NCBI GenBank assembly: GCA_025463005.1
Contig: JAOAPR010000042.1
Coordinates: 1 to 64,000, forward strand
Direction: 5' to 3'
Source of the DNA: Bryobacterales bacterium
Lineage (GTDB): Bacteria > Acidobacteriota > Terriglobia > Bryobacterales > Bryobacteraceae
DNA length: 64,000 nt
Shown here: one piece after another, positions 24,967-32,952 of the stretch
How positions within the stretch are numbered: the stretch's first letter is position 1
How the letters are laid out: each line of letters opens with the position of its first letter
Position numbers and translations under genes: made by a program
Notes under the pieces: model-generated
The model's database searches: none
What the model was told of the DNA's origin: nothing
The model's input: only the letters and a program-made list of their open reading frames with translations

Positions 24967-25893
24967 CTACCGCCGGACGACGGGCGCCTTCAATTCGGTT
25001 TGCATGACCGTCACGTACTGCCGGGCCTGAGCCTGCATCGGACCGGCGATCGCAGCCGATTGCTCGGTGAACTTCAGAGCTTCCTGCAGCTTGGTGCGGT
25101 CGGTGGTGATCTTGGAGATTTGGTAGTTCGCAACGCCCAGGTAGAAATACGTGGGGCCGGCCATTGCGGGCTGATTGCCCACCAGCGGAATAGCCGCCCG
25201 CAAGTTCGTATCGCAATCCTTCCAAACTTGGCGCATGCAGCCGGTCACGCCTGCGGTGTAGTAGCCGCGAGAAAGAAGGGCTGATTTTCTTCGATTCCAC
25301 TCCTCATCGGAGTAGCCTTCGGGTTTGGCCTTGGACTTCATCACCGTAACGAGCCGTGAAGCGTAGGTGTAGGCCTGGTCCGGGCGGTTTTTCGCCATCA
25401 GGTTGTCCGCCAGGACAGTCAACGCTTCTTCCTCATTGGGGCTGCCGTTGACGATCTTGGTAGCTCCTTCGATCTGTTTATCGGCGCCGCCCGTTTTACC
25501 TAACGCCGTCAGATAGGCATTGGTCGCTACGCCGATATAAGTGCTCTTGGGATTCATCGCCAGCAAGGCGTCCATAAGTTCGACGACCTTCTCGGGAGCC
25601 AAGCCCGGCTGAGCGGCGGTGGTAGACAGCGCGTACTCGCTGAGTGTAGCGACCCCCTTGGCGTACTCGACACGTTTCGGCCAGTCCTCGTCGGAGTAGG
25701 AGTCGAGCTTCGGACCTGTTGCCTGGGCCTTGGCCAGTTTCGCCGTTTCGGTGGCCCATTTCTTGACCCCATCGACATCCTTGGCGGTTTGGGCGTCCTT
25801 GAGCTGCTGATAGGCGTCATCGACGCCGTCTGGAGCGGCCCACGCGACCAGACAAAGCGAGAGTGTTCCGATGGCAAAAATGGAGGTTTTCAC
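24967..25893 (-). CDS. Exported alpha-helical repeat protein, unknown function
   Basis: 308 residues from a GTG with AAGGAG ten bases upstream. A clear signal peptide (about 1-19, ending CLVAWAA) is followed by alpha-helical repeats resembling TPRs: VDDAYQQLKDAQTAKDVDGVKKWATETAKLA (charged start), EEALTVLADNLMAKNRPDQAYTYASRLVTVM, and PTYFYLGVANYQISKITTDRTKLQEALKFTEQ. A Tyr/Asp-Glu-Glu-Trp phrase occurs twice (YSDEDWPKR and YSDEEWNRR), pointing to an internal duplication. It resembles tetratricopeptide scaffold proteins of the periplasm. The gene stands alone and convergent to the YjqB-like gene. Confidence 0.7.
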   Translation of the reverse strand: MKTSIFAIGTLSLCLVAWAAPDGVDDAYQQLKDAQTAKDVDGVKKWATETAKLAKAQATGPKLDSYSDEDWPKRVEYAKGVATLSEYALSTTAAQPGLAPEKVVELMDALLAMNPKSTYIGVATNAYLTALGKTGGADKQIEGATKIVNGSPNEEEALTVLADNLMAKNRPDQAYTYASRLVTVMKSKAKPEGYSDEEWNRRKSALLSRGYYTAGVTGCMRQVWKDCDTNLRAAIPLVGNQPAMAGPTYFYLGVANYQISKITTDRTKLQEALKFTEQSAAIAGPMQAQARQYVTVMQTELKAPVVRR

Positions 25894-25968
25894 GGGGTGG
25901 TCTCCTTCGCAGAATTATACATCCTAACAGGATTCGGAGCCTCGGCGCACGCAACTGAAGCATCGCTG

Positions 25969-25974
25969 TATAAT
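25969..25974 (+). promoter_or_regulatory. TATAAT -10 element eight bases before priA
   Basis: A perfect TATAAT ends eight bases before the GTG start at 25983 and no Shine-Dalgarno lies between, so the priA message is predicted to be leaderless or nearly so. No good -35 hexamer is visible at the right distance. Confidence 0.5.
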
Positions 25975-25982
25975 CCGTTCAG

Positions 25983-28424
25983 GTGACGTCCGCCGCACCT
26001 TTTCCCACCGAAGCACCGGTTTACTGCGATGTCAGCCTGCCGGTACCGATCGACAACGCCTTTACGTATCGGCTTCCCGAAACGCTGCGCCGGCGCGTCC
26101 AGCCCGGCTGCCGGATCCTGGTTCCATTCGGAACACGCAAGCTGACCGGTGTGGTCCTGGCGACGCACAGCCAGCCGCCGGCCGGACCGACCAAGGAAGC
26201 GCTCCGGCTGCTGGACGAAGATCCCGCCTTGGACGAGAGCCTGGTGGATCTCGGCCGCTGGATTTCCACGTACTATTGCGCTCCGTTGGGGGAAACCTTG
26301 CGCGCGATGACGCCCCTGGCCGCTGACATCCGGCGCGGCCGCGTGTACTCGCTCACGCCATCCGGGCGCGATGCAGCCCGGCAGTTGCACCTGACGGGAA
26401 CCGAGCAGGAGGATCCGGGCGCGGCGGTTTTGCGGATGCTTGACGGACGGGCGCTCTCGGCGTCATACCTCGCGCAGAAAGTCGCCAAAAGCGCGGCCGT
26501 GCTGCGGTCGCTCGAAAAGAAGGGGTTCGTCGAATCGGAAGACGTCGCGGCCGAGCGCGATCCCCTGCGAGCTTCAGCCGCGCGGCTGCGTGTCGAGTTC
26601 GTCACGCGTTCCACAGAGAAAATGCCCAAGCCGGAGCGCGAGTTACTGGCCTACTTGGAGCTTCATCCCGGCCAGCACAATCTCGCGGCTCTGGAAGAAA
26701 CACTGCCCAAGGCCAGCACTGCGGCCCGCGCCCTGACTCGCAGGCAACTGGCGAGGCTCGCGCTGGAGCCCGTTTCAAGCATCGCTGCCCCGCCCCGCGC
26801 GCCTCACACGCTGAATCCGAACCAGCGGGAGGCGTTTGATGCGATCCGTGCCGCGCTGGCCTCGCGCGCGTTTCAGGCGTTTCTGCTCGAGGGCGTGACG
26901 GGATCGGGCAAGACGGAAGTTTACCTGAGTGCGATTGAAGCGTCCCTGGCGCTGGGCCGAGGCGCGCTGCTGCTGGTTCCCGAGATCGCCCTGACCCCCG
27001 CGGTGGCAGGGCAGTTTCACCATCGATTCGGCGAGCGGGTGGCGATCCTGCACTCTGCGTTTCACGATTCCGAGCGCGCGCAGGAGTGGCGCAGGATTCG
27101 CGCCGGTCACGCATCGGTCGTGGTCGCCACGCGATCCGGCGTGTTCGCGCCGGTTCAGAACCTGGGCCTGATTATCGTCGACGAAGAACACGACCAGAGC
27201 TACAAGCAGCAGGAAACGCCACGCTATCATGGCCGCGATGTCGCCGTGGTGCGGGCCCGCAATGAAAGCGCGGTGATCGTGCTGGGCTCGGCTACTCCGA
27301 GCCTCGAAAGCCGTTACAATGCCGAGCGCGGCAAGTACACCCGCCTGGCTCTGCCCGGCCGGATCGAGCGCCGTCCCATGCCGAGCGTTTCGGTGATCGA
27401 CATGCGCCACGAGTTTCTGGAAACCCGCAAGCAAAATACTTTTTCGCGCGCGCTGATCGACGCCGTGACCGAGCGTCTGGAGAACGGCGAGCAGACCATG
27501 CTTCTGCTGAACCGGCGCGGCTTTTCGAGTTTCGTCGCGTGCCGGGCCTGCGGCGAGCGGCTTCAGTGCGTGAACTGCTCGGTCACGCTGACTTATCACA
27601 AGCGCGACCGGCGCATGCTCTGCCACTACTGCAATTACGCGACGCCGGTTCCGGACAAGTGCCCGCAATGCACTGGCGACTACCTACAGTTCATCGGGGT
27701 CGGCAGCGAACGCCTGGAGCAGGAGCTGGGCGCAGCCTTCCCAAAGGCCCGCATTGCGCGGCTGGATCGCGATACGGTGGGCGGCAAGCGCGATTACGAA
27801 ACCATACTGGCGGGCTTCCGGGAGCATCATTACGATGTGTTGGTGGGCACGCAGATGATCGCCAAGGGTCACGATATTCCCAATGTGACGCTGGTGGGCA
27901 TCGTCAATGCAGACCTGGGCCTGGGATTACCAGATTTCCGTGCTGCGGAGCGAACGTTCCAACTCCTGACGCAGGCCGCGGGGCGTGCCGGTCGCGGCGA
28001 AACGCCGGGTATTGTTTTGATCCAGACCATCAATCCCGATCATTACGCGATCCAGTGCGCCGCTGAACAGGATTACGAGAAGTTCTACCGGAAGGAAATC
28101 GAGTTTCGCCGCCTGATGTATTACCCGCCTTTTGGTGCGCTGGCCAACATCGTCATCCGCTCCACCAATGAAGAGGATGCGCTATCGCGGAGCGCGGCGC
28201 TCGGGCGGCTGCTGAATCCGGCGCCCGAAGGAGTTCGGGTAATGGGGCCGGCCCCCTCTCCGGTGCTGCGCGTAAAAAGCGAATATCGATATCAGATGCT
28301 GCTGAAGACCGCCGGTCGCAAACGACTCAGCGAAGTGCTGGCCGAAGTGCGGCGGTTCGCGGCGGCTGAAAAATGGGGTCCGGCGAATTTGGCGATCGAC
28401 GTGGATCCAATGACTCTGCTGTGA
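25983..28424 (+). CDS. priA: Primosomal replication-restart helicase PriA
   Basis: 813 residues, full length. The N-terminal DNA-binding domain begins VYCDVSLPVPIDNAFTYRLP. Helicase motif I GVTGSGKTEVY is near residue 303 and the DEEH box VDEEHDQSYKQ near 399. The paired zinc-binding cysteines (CRACGERLQCVNC ... CHYCNYATPVPDKCPQC) lie about 519-565. The C-terminal helicase motifs include GTQMIAKGHD and QAAGRAGRGE. PriA reloads the replisome at collapsed forks and recombination intermediates. The GTG start follows TATAAT closely with no ribosome site. The GNAT gene follows after ten bases. Confidence 0.96.
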   Translation: MTSAAPFPTEAPVYCDVSLPVPIDNAFTYRLPETLRRRVQPGCRILVPFGTRKLTGVVLATHSQPPAGPTKEALRLLDEDPALDESLVDLGRWISTYYCAPLGETLRAMTPLAADIRRGRVYSLTPSGRDAARQLHLTGTEQEDPGAAVLRMLDGRALSASYLAQKVAKSAAVLRSLEKKGFVESEDVAAERDPLRASAARLRVEFVTRSTEKMPKPERELLAYLELHPGQHNLAALEETLPKASTAARALTRRQLARLALEPVSSIAAPPRAPHTLNPNQREAFDAIRAALASRAFQAFLLEGVTGSGKTEVYLSAIEASLALGRGALLLVPEIALTPAVAGQFHHRFGERVAILHSAFHDSERAQEWRRIRAGHASVVVATRSGVFAPVQNLGLIIVDEEHDQSYKQQETPRYHGRDVAVVRARNESAVIVLGSATPSLESRYNAERGKYTRLALPGRIERRPMPSVSVIDMRHEFLETRKQNTFSRALIDAVTERLENGEQTMLLLNRRGFSSFVACRACGERLQCVNCSVTLTYHKRDRRMLCHYCNYATPVPDKCPQCTGDYLQFIGVGSERLEQELGAAFPKARIARLDRDTVGGKRDYETILAGFREHHYDVLVGTQMIAKGHDIPNVTLVGIVNADLGLGLPDFRAAERTFQLLTQAAGRAGRGETPGIVLIQTINPDHYAIQCAAEQDYEKFYRKEIEFRRLMYYPPFGALANIVIRSTNEEDALSRSAALGRLLNPAPEGVRVMGPAPSPVLRVKSEYRYQMLLKTAGRKRLSEVLAEVRRFAAAEKWGPANLAIDVDPMTLL

Positions 28425-28434
28425 GCGGTGCATA

Positions 28435-29223
28435 ATGCGCGATTTTCAGATTGTCGACGCCAACCTGCGCGCTGCCATGCGTTTTTTTGGCGATGCCACA
28501 GGTGGCGGCGAGATTCGCGCTCTCGACGGCGCCATGGCCGTCTATTCGGGCCTCGATTACGGCGTGTTTAATATCGCTCTACTGGAGGGCGATCCGCCGG
28601 CGGGAGTCGACGCATTCAATGCGAGACTCGCCCAGTGCGCCCGCTACTTTGCGCCCCGCACCATGCGGTGGTCGTTTTGGCTGTGTGAGGACGCCCTGGA
28701 TGGCCCTACGCGCCGCAGCGCGCGCGGCCTGTTGATGGACCGCGACTTCCGGCCGATCTCGCAAGCCCCTGGGATGCTGGCCGAAGCGCTGGCGCCGCCG
28801 GTGCGGCCGCTTCCGAAAATCGAATGCCTGCCGGTTGTGGATCGGGCCACGCGTCAGGCCTTCGGCGCGCTCACAGCCGTGAGCTTCGATATCCCCGCGG
28901 GAATCGCCAGGACCGTTTACGAGCCCGAACGAGCCTGGTGCGGAGATTACCGCGGATTTGTCGGCATGGTAGGCGGCGAAGCGGTGGCGATTGTTGCGAT
29001 CGTCGCGACCGCGGACGCCCTGGGGGTTTACTCGCTCTCTACGCTTCCCGAATGCCGCCGACTGGGTTACGGGGAAGCGCTGCTGCGCGCTGCCGTCGCC
29101 GCCGAACAGCGGCGTACCGGGACGCTGCGCGTGGTGCTTCAGTCGACCGATGCCGGGTATTCACTCTACCGGCGGTTGGGCTTCAACGAGGTCGCGAAGT
29201 TTTCGGTGTATCTGACGAGATAG
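28435..29223 (+). CDS. GNAT-family N-acetyltransferase
   Basis: 262 residues. The C-terminal half (about 135-262) is a GNAT domain with acetyl-CoA-binding motif A, LSTLPECRRLGYGEALLRAAV, followed by the motif B region GYSLYRRLGFNEVAKFSVY. The N-terminal half (about 1-130) is a less conserved GNAT-like module without a clear pyrophosphate loop, as in two-domain family members. The acceptor substrate is unknown. It starts ten bases after priA and is probably co-transcribed. A GC-rich hairpin (29229-29264) lies just after its stop. Confidence 0.85.
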   Translation: MRDFQIVDANLRAAMRFFGDATGGGEIRALDGAMAVYSGLDYGVFNIALLEGDPPAGVDAFNARLAQCARYFAPRTMRWSFWLCEDALDGPTRRSARGLLMDRDFRPISQAPGMLAEALAPPVRPLPKIECLPVVDRATRQAFGALTAVSFDIPAGIARTVYEPERAWCGDYRGFVGMVGGEAVAIVAIVATADALGVYSLSTLPECRRLGYGEALLRAAVAAEQRRTGTLRVVLQSTDAGYSLYRRLGFNEVAKFSVYLTR

Positions 29224-29228
29224 CCGAA

Positions 29229-29264
29229 CGTTGCTTATCCCCGCCCGTCAGGGCGGAGGCAACG
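29229..29264. terminator. Two-tier GC-rich hairpin after the GNAT gene
   Basis: CGTTGC (29229-29234) pairs with GCAACG (29259-29264), and inside it CCGCCC (29241-29246) pairs with GGGCGG (29251-29256) around a GTCA loop. It lies between the GNAT stop and the TPR start. No T-run follows, so termination would have to be non-classical; it may separate the two operons. Confidence 0.45.
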
Positions 29265-29285
29265 GACTACAATTTAAAAAGGCGT

Positions 29286-30497
29286 ATGTGGCCGATCCTG
29301 TTCGTCGCTCTGCTCGCCCAAGCCGCCGACTACGTAGCCGAAGGGCTCAAGGCCCTGGACGCCGGAAAATCCGACGCGGCGGTGGAGTCATTCACCAAGG
29401 CCGTCGCCGCCGACCCGGCCGATTACAGCGCGCATTTCAACCTCGCGCTGGCCTACAGCCTGGCAGGCAAGGACGTGCGGGCCATCCCCGAATACAAGAA
29501 AACTTTGGAACTGCGTCCCCGACTGTACGAAGCGCAGCTCAACCTCTCGATCTCGCTCATTAACGCGAATGATCCCGCGGCCGCGATTCCGCTCCTGACG
29601 GAAGCCGCAGAGCAGAAACCGAAAGAATTCCGGCCGGTCTATTATCTTGGTGACGCGTTTCTCGCGACCAAACAGTTCGCCGAGGCGACCACGGCGTTCG
29701 AAAAGGCCGTCGAGATGGATGCGGCTTCGGCGGGAGCCGAGTTGGGGCTGGGTCGGGCGCTCGCGCGGCAGGACCGCCGGAATGAGGCGGAGCCGCACTA
29801 TCGAAAAGCCGCGAACCTCGACCGGGAGTATCACAGCTTCCTGCTGGAGCTCGCCACGATGTACGAAGACCATCACGAGATCGCGCAGGCGCTGGACATT
29901 TACCGCGAGTTCCCCGACAATCCGGGCGCTCAGGAGCGCGCCGGTGTGCTGCTTCTCCAGACCGGGCAGAGCGCCGCTGCGATCAGCACGCTAGAGCCCG
30001 TGGTGGCGAAATCGCCGACTCCCGCGAATCAGATCGCGCTGGCTCAGGCTTACGTCAAAGAGAAGCAGCTCGCGAAAGCCGAGCCGTTAACCGGCAAAGC
30101 CGTAGCGGCCGCACCGGACGATTTCGATCTCCGCATGTTCTACGGCCGCATCCTCAGGGACCAGCGGAAATTCCCCATATCGTCGGAACAGTTTTCCGCA
30201 GCCGCGAAGATCAAGCCCGATTCGCCTGAGGCCTGGACCGAACTGGCCGGTGTGCTGATCATGGCCGAGCGACCCATGGATGGTCTGGGGGCACTGGACC
30301 ACGTGCGTGCTCTCGGCGCGGAAACCAGCGGGCATTTCTATCTGCGGGCCATCACCTTGGATCGATTGAAGCAGCCTAAAGACGCCCTGGAGGCGTACAA
30401 CAGGTTTCTTGCGTTGAGCCAGAATGTGAATCCCGACCAGGAATTCATGGCCCGGCAGCGCGTCAAAGCGCTCGAAAAAGAATTGGGCAAGAGGTAA
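29286..30497 (+). CDS. Exported TPR-repeat protein
   Basis: 403 residues from the ATG at 29286. An upstream in-frame extension is only a shifted reading of the GNAT gene. A short signal peptide (MWPILFVALLAQA) is followed by about ten tetratricopeptide repeats, for example AAVESFTKAVAADPADYSAH, ATTAFEKAVEMDAASAGAEL and DALEAYNRFLALSQ. Such proteins scaffold other proteins, here presumably in the periplasm. The next two genes are adjacent (0 and -4 bases) and also encode exported proteins, so the three probably form one functional unit. TACAAT ends 12 bases before the start, and AAAAAGG offers a weak ribosome site. Confidence 0.85.
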   Translation: MWPILFVALLAQAADYVAEGLKALDAGKSDAAVESFTKAVAADPADYSAHFNLALAYSLAGKDVRAIPEYKKTLELRPRLYEAQLNLSISLINANDPAAAIPLLTEAAEQKPKEFRPVYYLGDAFLATKQFAEATTAFEKAVEMDAASAGAELGLGRALARQDRRNEAEPHYRKAANLDREYHSFLLELATMYEDHHEIAQALDIYREFPDNPGAQERAGVLLLQTGQSAAAISTLEPVVAKSPTPANQIALAQAYVKEKQLAKAEPLTGKAVAAAPDDFDLRMFYGRILRDQRKFPISSEQFSAAAKIKPDSPEAWTELAGVLIMAERPMDGLGALDHVRALGAETSGHFYLRAITLDRLKQPKDALEAYNRFLALSQNVNPDQEFMARQRVKALEKELGKR

Positions 30498-30926
30498 GTG
30501 ATGCATCTGCTGGTGACGCTCATGCTCGCGCTGAACTTATTGGCCGTGGATCTGGCCGGAATCAAGACCGAGCCGAAGCTGGAAAAACGAAGTGAACTGG
30601 CGTTGCGGTACGCCGATTCCGAGGTCGATGCCGCCCGCGATGCGTACAAGAAGGGCGATACGGATGCGAGCCGCGCGGCCCTCGGCGAAGTGGAGGCGGG
30701 CGTGCAGCTCTCCTACGACTCGTTGATGGCGACCGGCAAAGACGCGCGGCGCAACTCCAAGCCGTTTAAAGACGCCGAAAAGGCTACCAGGCAGATTATG
30801 CGGCGTCTGGATAGCCTCAGCGATTTGATGAGCGCGTTTGACCGCGGGGCAGTGGAACCGGTCCAGCGCACGGTTACCGATATTCATGACAAGCTGATTA
30901 CCGGGATCATGGGGAAGAAAAAATGA
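30498..30926 (+). CDS. Small exported helical protein, unknown function
   Basis: 142 residues from a GTG directly after the TPR stop; an ATG follows as the next codon and may be the true start. Signal peptide about 1-17 (HLLVTLMLALNLLAVDLAG), then a highly charged helical body (KTEPKLEKRSELALRYADSE ... YKKGDTDASRAALGEVEAG) ending in GIMGKKK. No known family is recognised. The mature part looks like a compact helical bundle. Position between the TPR gene and another exported helical protein suggests it is a partner of one or both. Confidence 0.7.
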   Translation: MMHLLVTLMLALNLLAVDLAGIKTEPKLEKRSELALRYADSEVDAARDAYKKGDTDASRAALGEVEAGVQLSYDSLMATGKDARRNSKPFKDAEKATRQIMRRLDSLSDLMSAFDRGAVEPVQRTVTDIHDKLITGIMGKKK

Positions 30927-31564
30927 AGACTCTGCTGGTGCTGCTTTCGGTCGGCGTTGGCCTGATGGCGCAAGTGGGACGCGACTTTCTCACCGCGGAT
31001 GAAGCCGATCAGGTCCGCATGGTTCAGGAGCCGAACGAACGGCTCAAACTCTATCTGGTCTTCGCCAAGCAGCGTCTGGAGCAGGTGGACCAGCTCGTGG
31101 CGCAGAATAAAGCCGGCCGCTCGGTCCTGATTCACGATCTCCTGGAGCAGTACACCAAGATCATCGACGCCATTGACACCGTTGCGGACGACGCCCTGCG
31201 CCGCAAGGTCGCCGTCAACCTCGGGATGGCCGCCACCGTCGAGAGCGAGCGCGGCATGCTGGCACGCTTGCAGAAGATCCAGAAATCGGAGCCTTCCGAC
31301 CTGGCGCGCTACGAGTACGTGCTGAAGGACGCCATCGACACCACCAGCGACAGCCTGGAGCTTTCGCAGGCCGATCTGAGCGGCCGGGCTGCCGGGGTGG
31401 AAGCGAAAGATAGAAAAGAAAAGGCCGCGCGCGAAGAGGCTCTTACACCCGAGGAGTCGAAGGACAAAAAAGAGCAGGATAAGAAGGACGGGAAGAAAAA
31501 AGCTCCGACCCTGCGGCGTCCCACCGATCCGCCTCCTGGAGCGCCGGCACCGACTAAGAAATAA
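30923..31564 (+). CDS. Exported protein with charged, proline-rich C-terminal tail, unknown function
   Basis: 213 residues; the ATG overlaps the previous stop by four bases (ATGA). Signal peptide about 1-16 (MKTLLVLLSVGVGLMAQ), then a helical body (about 20-150) with DQVRMVQEPNERLKLYLVFA and LIHDLLEQYTKIIDAIDTVA. The tail (about 160-213) is nearly all Lys/Glu/Asp and then Pro-rich (LRRPTDPPPGAPAPTKK), probably disordered. No family recognised. The body has helix spacing similar to the preceding gene product, and the two may be diverged relatives. Confidence 0.7.
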   Translation: MKTLLVLLSVGVGLMAQVGRDFLTADEADQVRMVQEPNERLKLYLVFAKQRLEQVDQLVAQNKAGRSVLIHDLLEQYTKIIDAIDTVADDALRRKVAVNLGMAATVESERGMLARLQKIQKSEPSDLARYEYVLKDAIDTTSDSLELSQADLSGRAAGVEAKDRKEKAAREEALTPEESKDKKEQDKKDGKKKAPTLRRPTDPPPGAPAPTKK

Positions 31565-32323
31565 TCAATTCCGCAACCGCAATCCGGACGGATCCAGCCC
31601 GTCCCCCAGCTTCCGCATCCACTGCTGCGCTAGCGCGAGCATCGAATCCCGCATCAGCTCATGCTCCCGATCGTGCGCCAGATCGTTCTCTTCGGCCGGA
31701 TCGTCCACCAGGTTATAGAGCCTCGTGGCTTCCTCGCGAGGGTGGATCACCAGCTTCTCGTATCCCCGAATCACCAAACGCCATTCGCCGGGAAGACCGA
31801 GCCTGCCCTCGGCGTACACCGAATCCGGAACCTCGCCCTGCCCGCTCTGAATCAGAGCCGAGAGATCGCGCCCCTGCAAACCTTCCGGCGGCATGACACC
31901 CAGCCACGCGAGCAGGGTCGGCAGCACATCGGCGTGCGACACGAGCAACTCGTCCGCAATGCGCGGCTTTAGCTTGCCGGGCCACCGGATCGCCAGAGGA
32001 ACGTGGACGGACCGCTGAAACGGGGAATCCTCGCCATTCCCTGACTCGGCGGTCAGCACGGTGATGTTCTCGGACCCGGAGCCCAGAAGGGCGGCGATCG
32101 ACGGATCCTTCGGCCGGGCCGCATGCGGAAATCGTCCCGTCTCGAGCGCCCGCCGCGACAGGCCAGCCGTCGGACAGCACGCATGGGCTCGGGGAAAGAC
32201 GACGCTTTCCCGCGCGAATTCCTCGGGAACTTCTGGCGCTGTGATCCACGTAATCTCTACCCGCGGCCGTGTCGGTTGCGCTGCCAGCGCAAGCGGAGCC
32301 AGAAGAATCGTCCGCCGTGTCAC
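31565..32323 (-). CDS. Shrunken sulfatase-like protein with degenerate active site
   Basis: 252 residues from a GTG four bases after the phosphoribosyltransferase stop; sulfatases are usually 450-600. A signal peptide (TRRTILLAPLALAAQ) is present. The region that normally carries the formylglycine motif C-x-P-S/T-R reads ACCPTAGLSRRALETGRFP, without the required Arg. The N-terminal Asp-Asp metal site is absent, and the later D-N-G metal segment reads TAESGNGED. The C-terminal sulfatase part is well kept: VHVPLAIRWPGKLKPR, LPTLLAWLGVMPPEGLQGRDLS and NLVDDPAEENDLA. It is one open frame, so it is a deletion derivative under some constraint rather than a frameshifted wreck. Activity is doubtful. 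Confidence 0.65.
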   Translation of the reverse strand: MTRRTILLAPLALAAQPTRPRVEITWITAPEVPEEFARESVVFPRAHACCPTAGLSRRALETGRFPHAARPKDPSIAALLGSGSENITVLTAESGNGEDSPFQRSVHVPLAIRWPGKLKPRIADELLVSHADVLPTLLAWLGVMPPEGLQGRDLSALIQSGQGEVPDSVYAEGRLGLPGEWRLVIRGYEKLVIHPREEATRLYNLVDDPAEENDLAHDREHELMRDSMLALAQQWMRKLGDGLDPSGLRLRN

Positions 32324-32327
32324 GATC

Positions 32328-32942
32328 TCACAACCGCACTTTTTCGAACGGCACGCCGCGCTTGCACAATTCGCACGACGCCGCGTTCGGGTAGTATTGG
32401 CCGTTGAGCTGCGCCAGATAATAGAACGGCAGCGGACCCAATTCCACGCGATTTGGATTGGGTTGATAGACCACCACGGCCATTCCGACCACTTCACCGC
32501 CGCGCTCCTCCACCAGCCTCTTGACCTCGGTAAGTTTTTGTCCGGTTCGAAGGATATCGTCCACCAGCAGCACTTTTTCGCCCGGCGCTACTTCCAGGTA
32601 TTGGCGAAAATGCAGGGGCTCGCTGTCGTTCTCGCGCTCGGCCCAATACACCTGGCGCGCTCGGAGCGCTTCGCACACGCCATACGCCACTGGCAGCCCA
32701 CCGGTAGCCGGTGCGACCACGGAAAGCTCGGGGATCATAGCGCGAATCTCGGTGTTCCCGCGCACTTTGCGGCTCAACCCCACGCTCAAGATTTTGGCGA
32801 CCTCGTAGTCCCGCATGGTGAGCGCCACTTGCAAGTATTTGGTGATGTGCTGCCCGCCGGCGTACTCGAAATGGCCGTCGCGCAACCCGCCGGTTCGGCG
32901 CAGAAGCGTCACCACGTCGTCTTGTGTTGGAACCAGCTCCAT
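32328..32942 (-). CDS. Orotate-phosphoribosyltransferase-like enzyme
   Basis: 204 residues. A type I phosphoribosyltransferase fold with the PRPP-binding signature VLLVDDILRTGQKL (about 122-135) and the upstream PELSVVAPATGGLPVAYGV segment. Length and layout fit PyrE-like enzymes, which attach PRPP to orotate, but the C-terminus has a Cys pair (AASCELCKRGVPFEKVRL) that ordinary PyrE lacks, so another base is possible. It begins ten bases after the sugar-transferase stop and four bases before the sulfatase-like gene, so the three are probably one transcript. No other pyrimidine gene is near. Confidence 0.8.
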   Translation of the reverse strand: MELVPTQDDVVTLLRRTGGLRDGHFEYAGGQHITKYLQVALTMRDYEVAKILSVGLSRKVRGNTEIRAMIPELSVVAPATGGLPVAYGVCEALRARQVYWAERENDSEPLHFRQYLEVAPGEKVLLVDDILRTGQKLTEVKRLVEERGGEVVGMAVVVYQPNPNRVELGPLPFYYLAQLNGQYYPNAASCELCKRGVPFEKVRL

Positions 32943-32952
32943 AGAATTTGAC

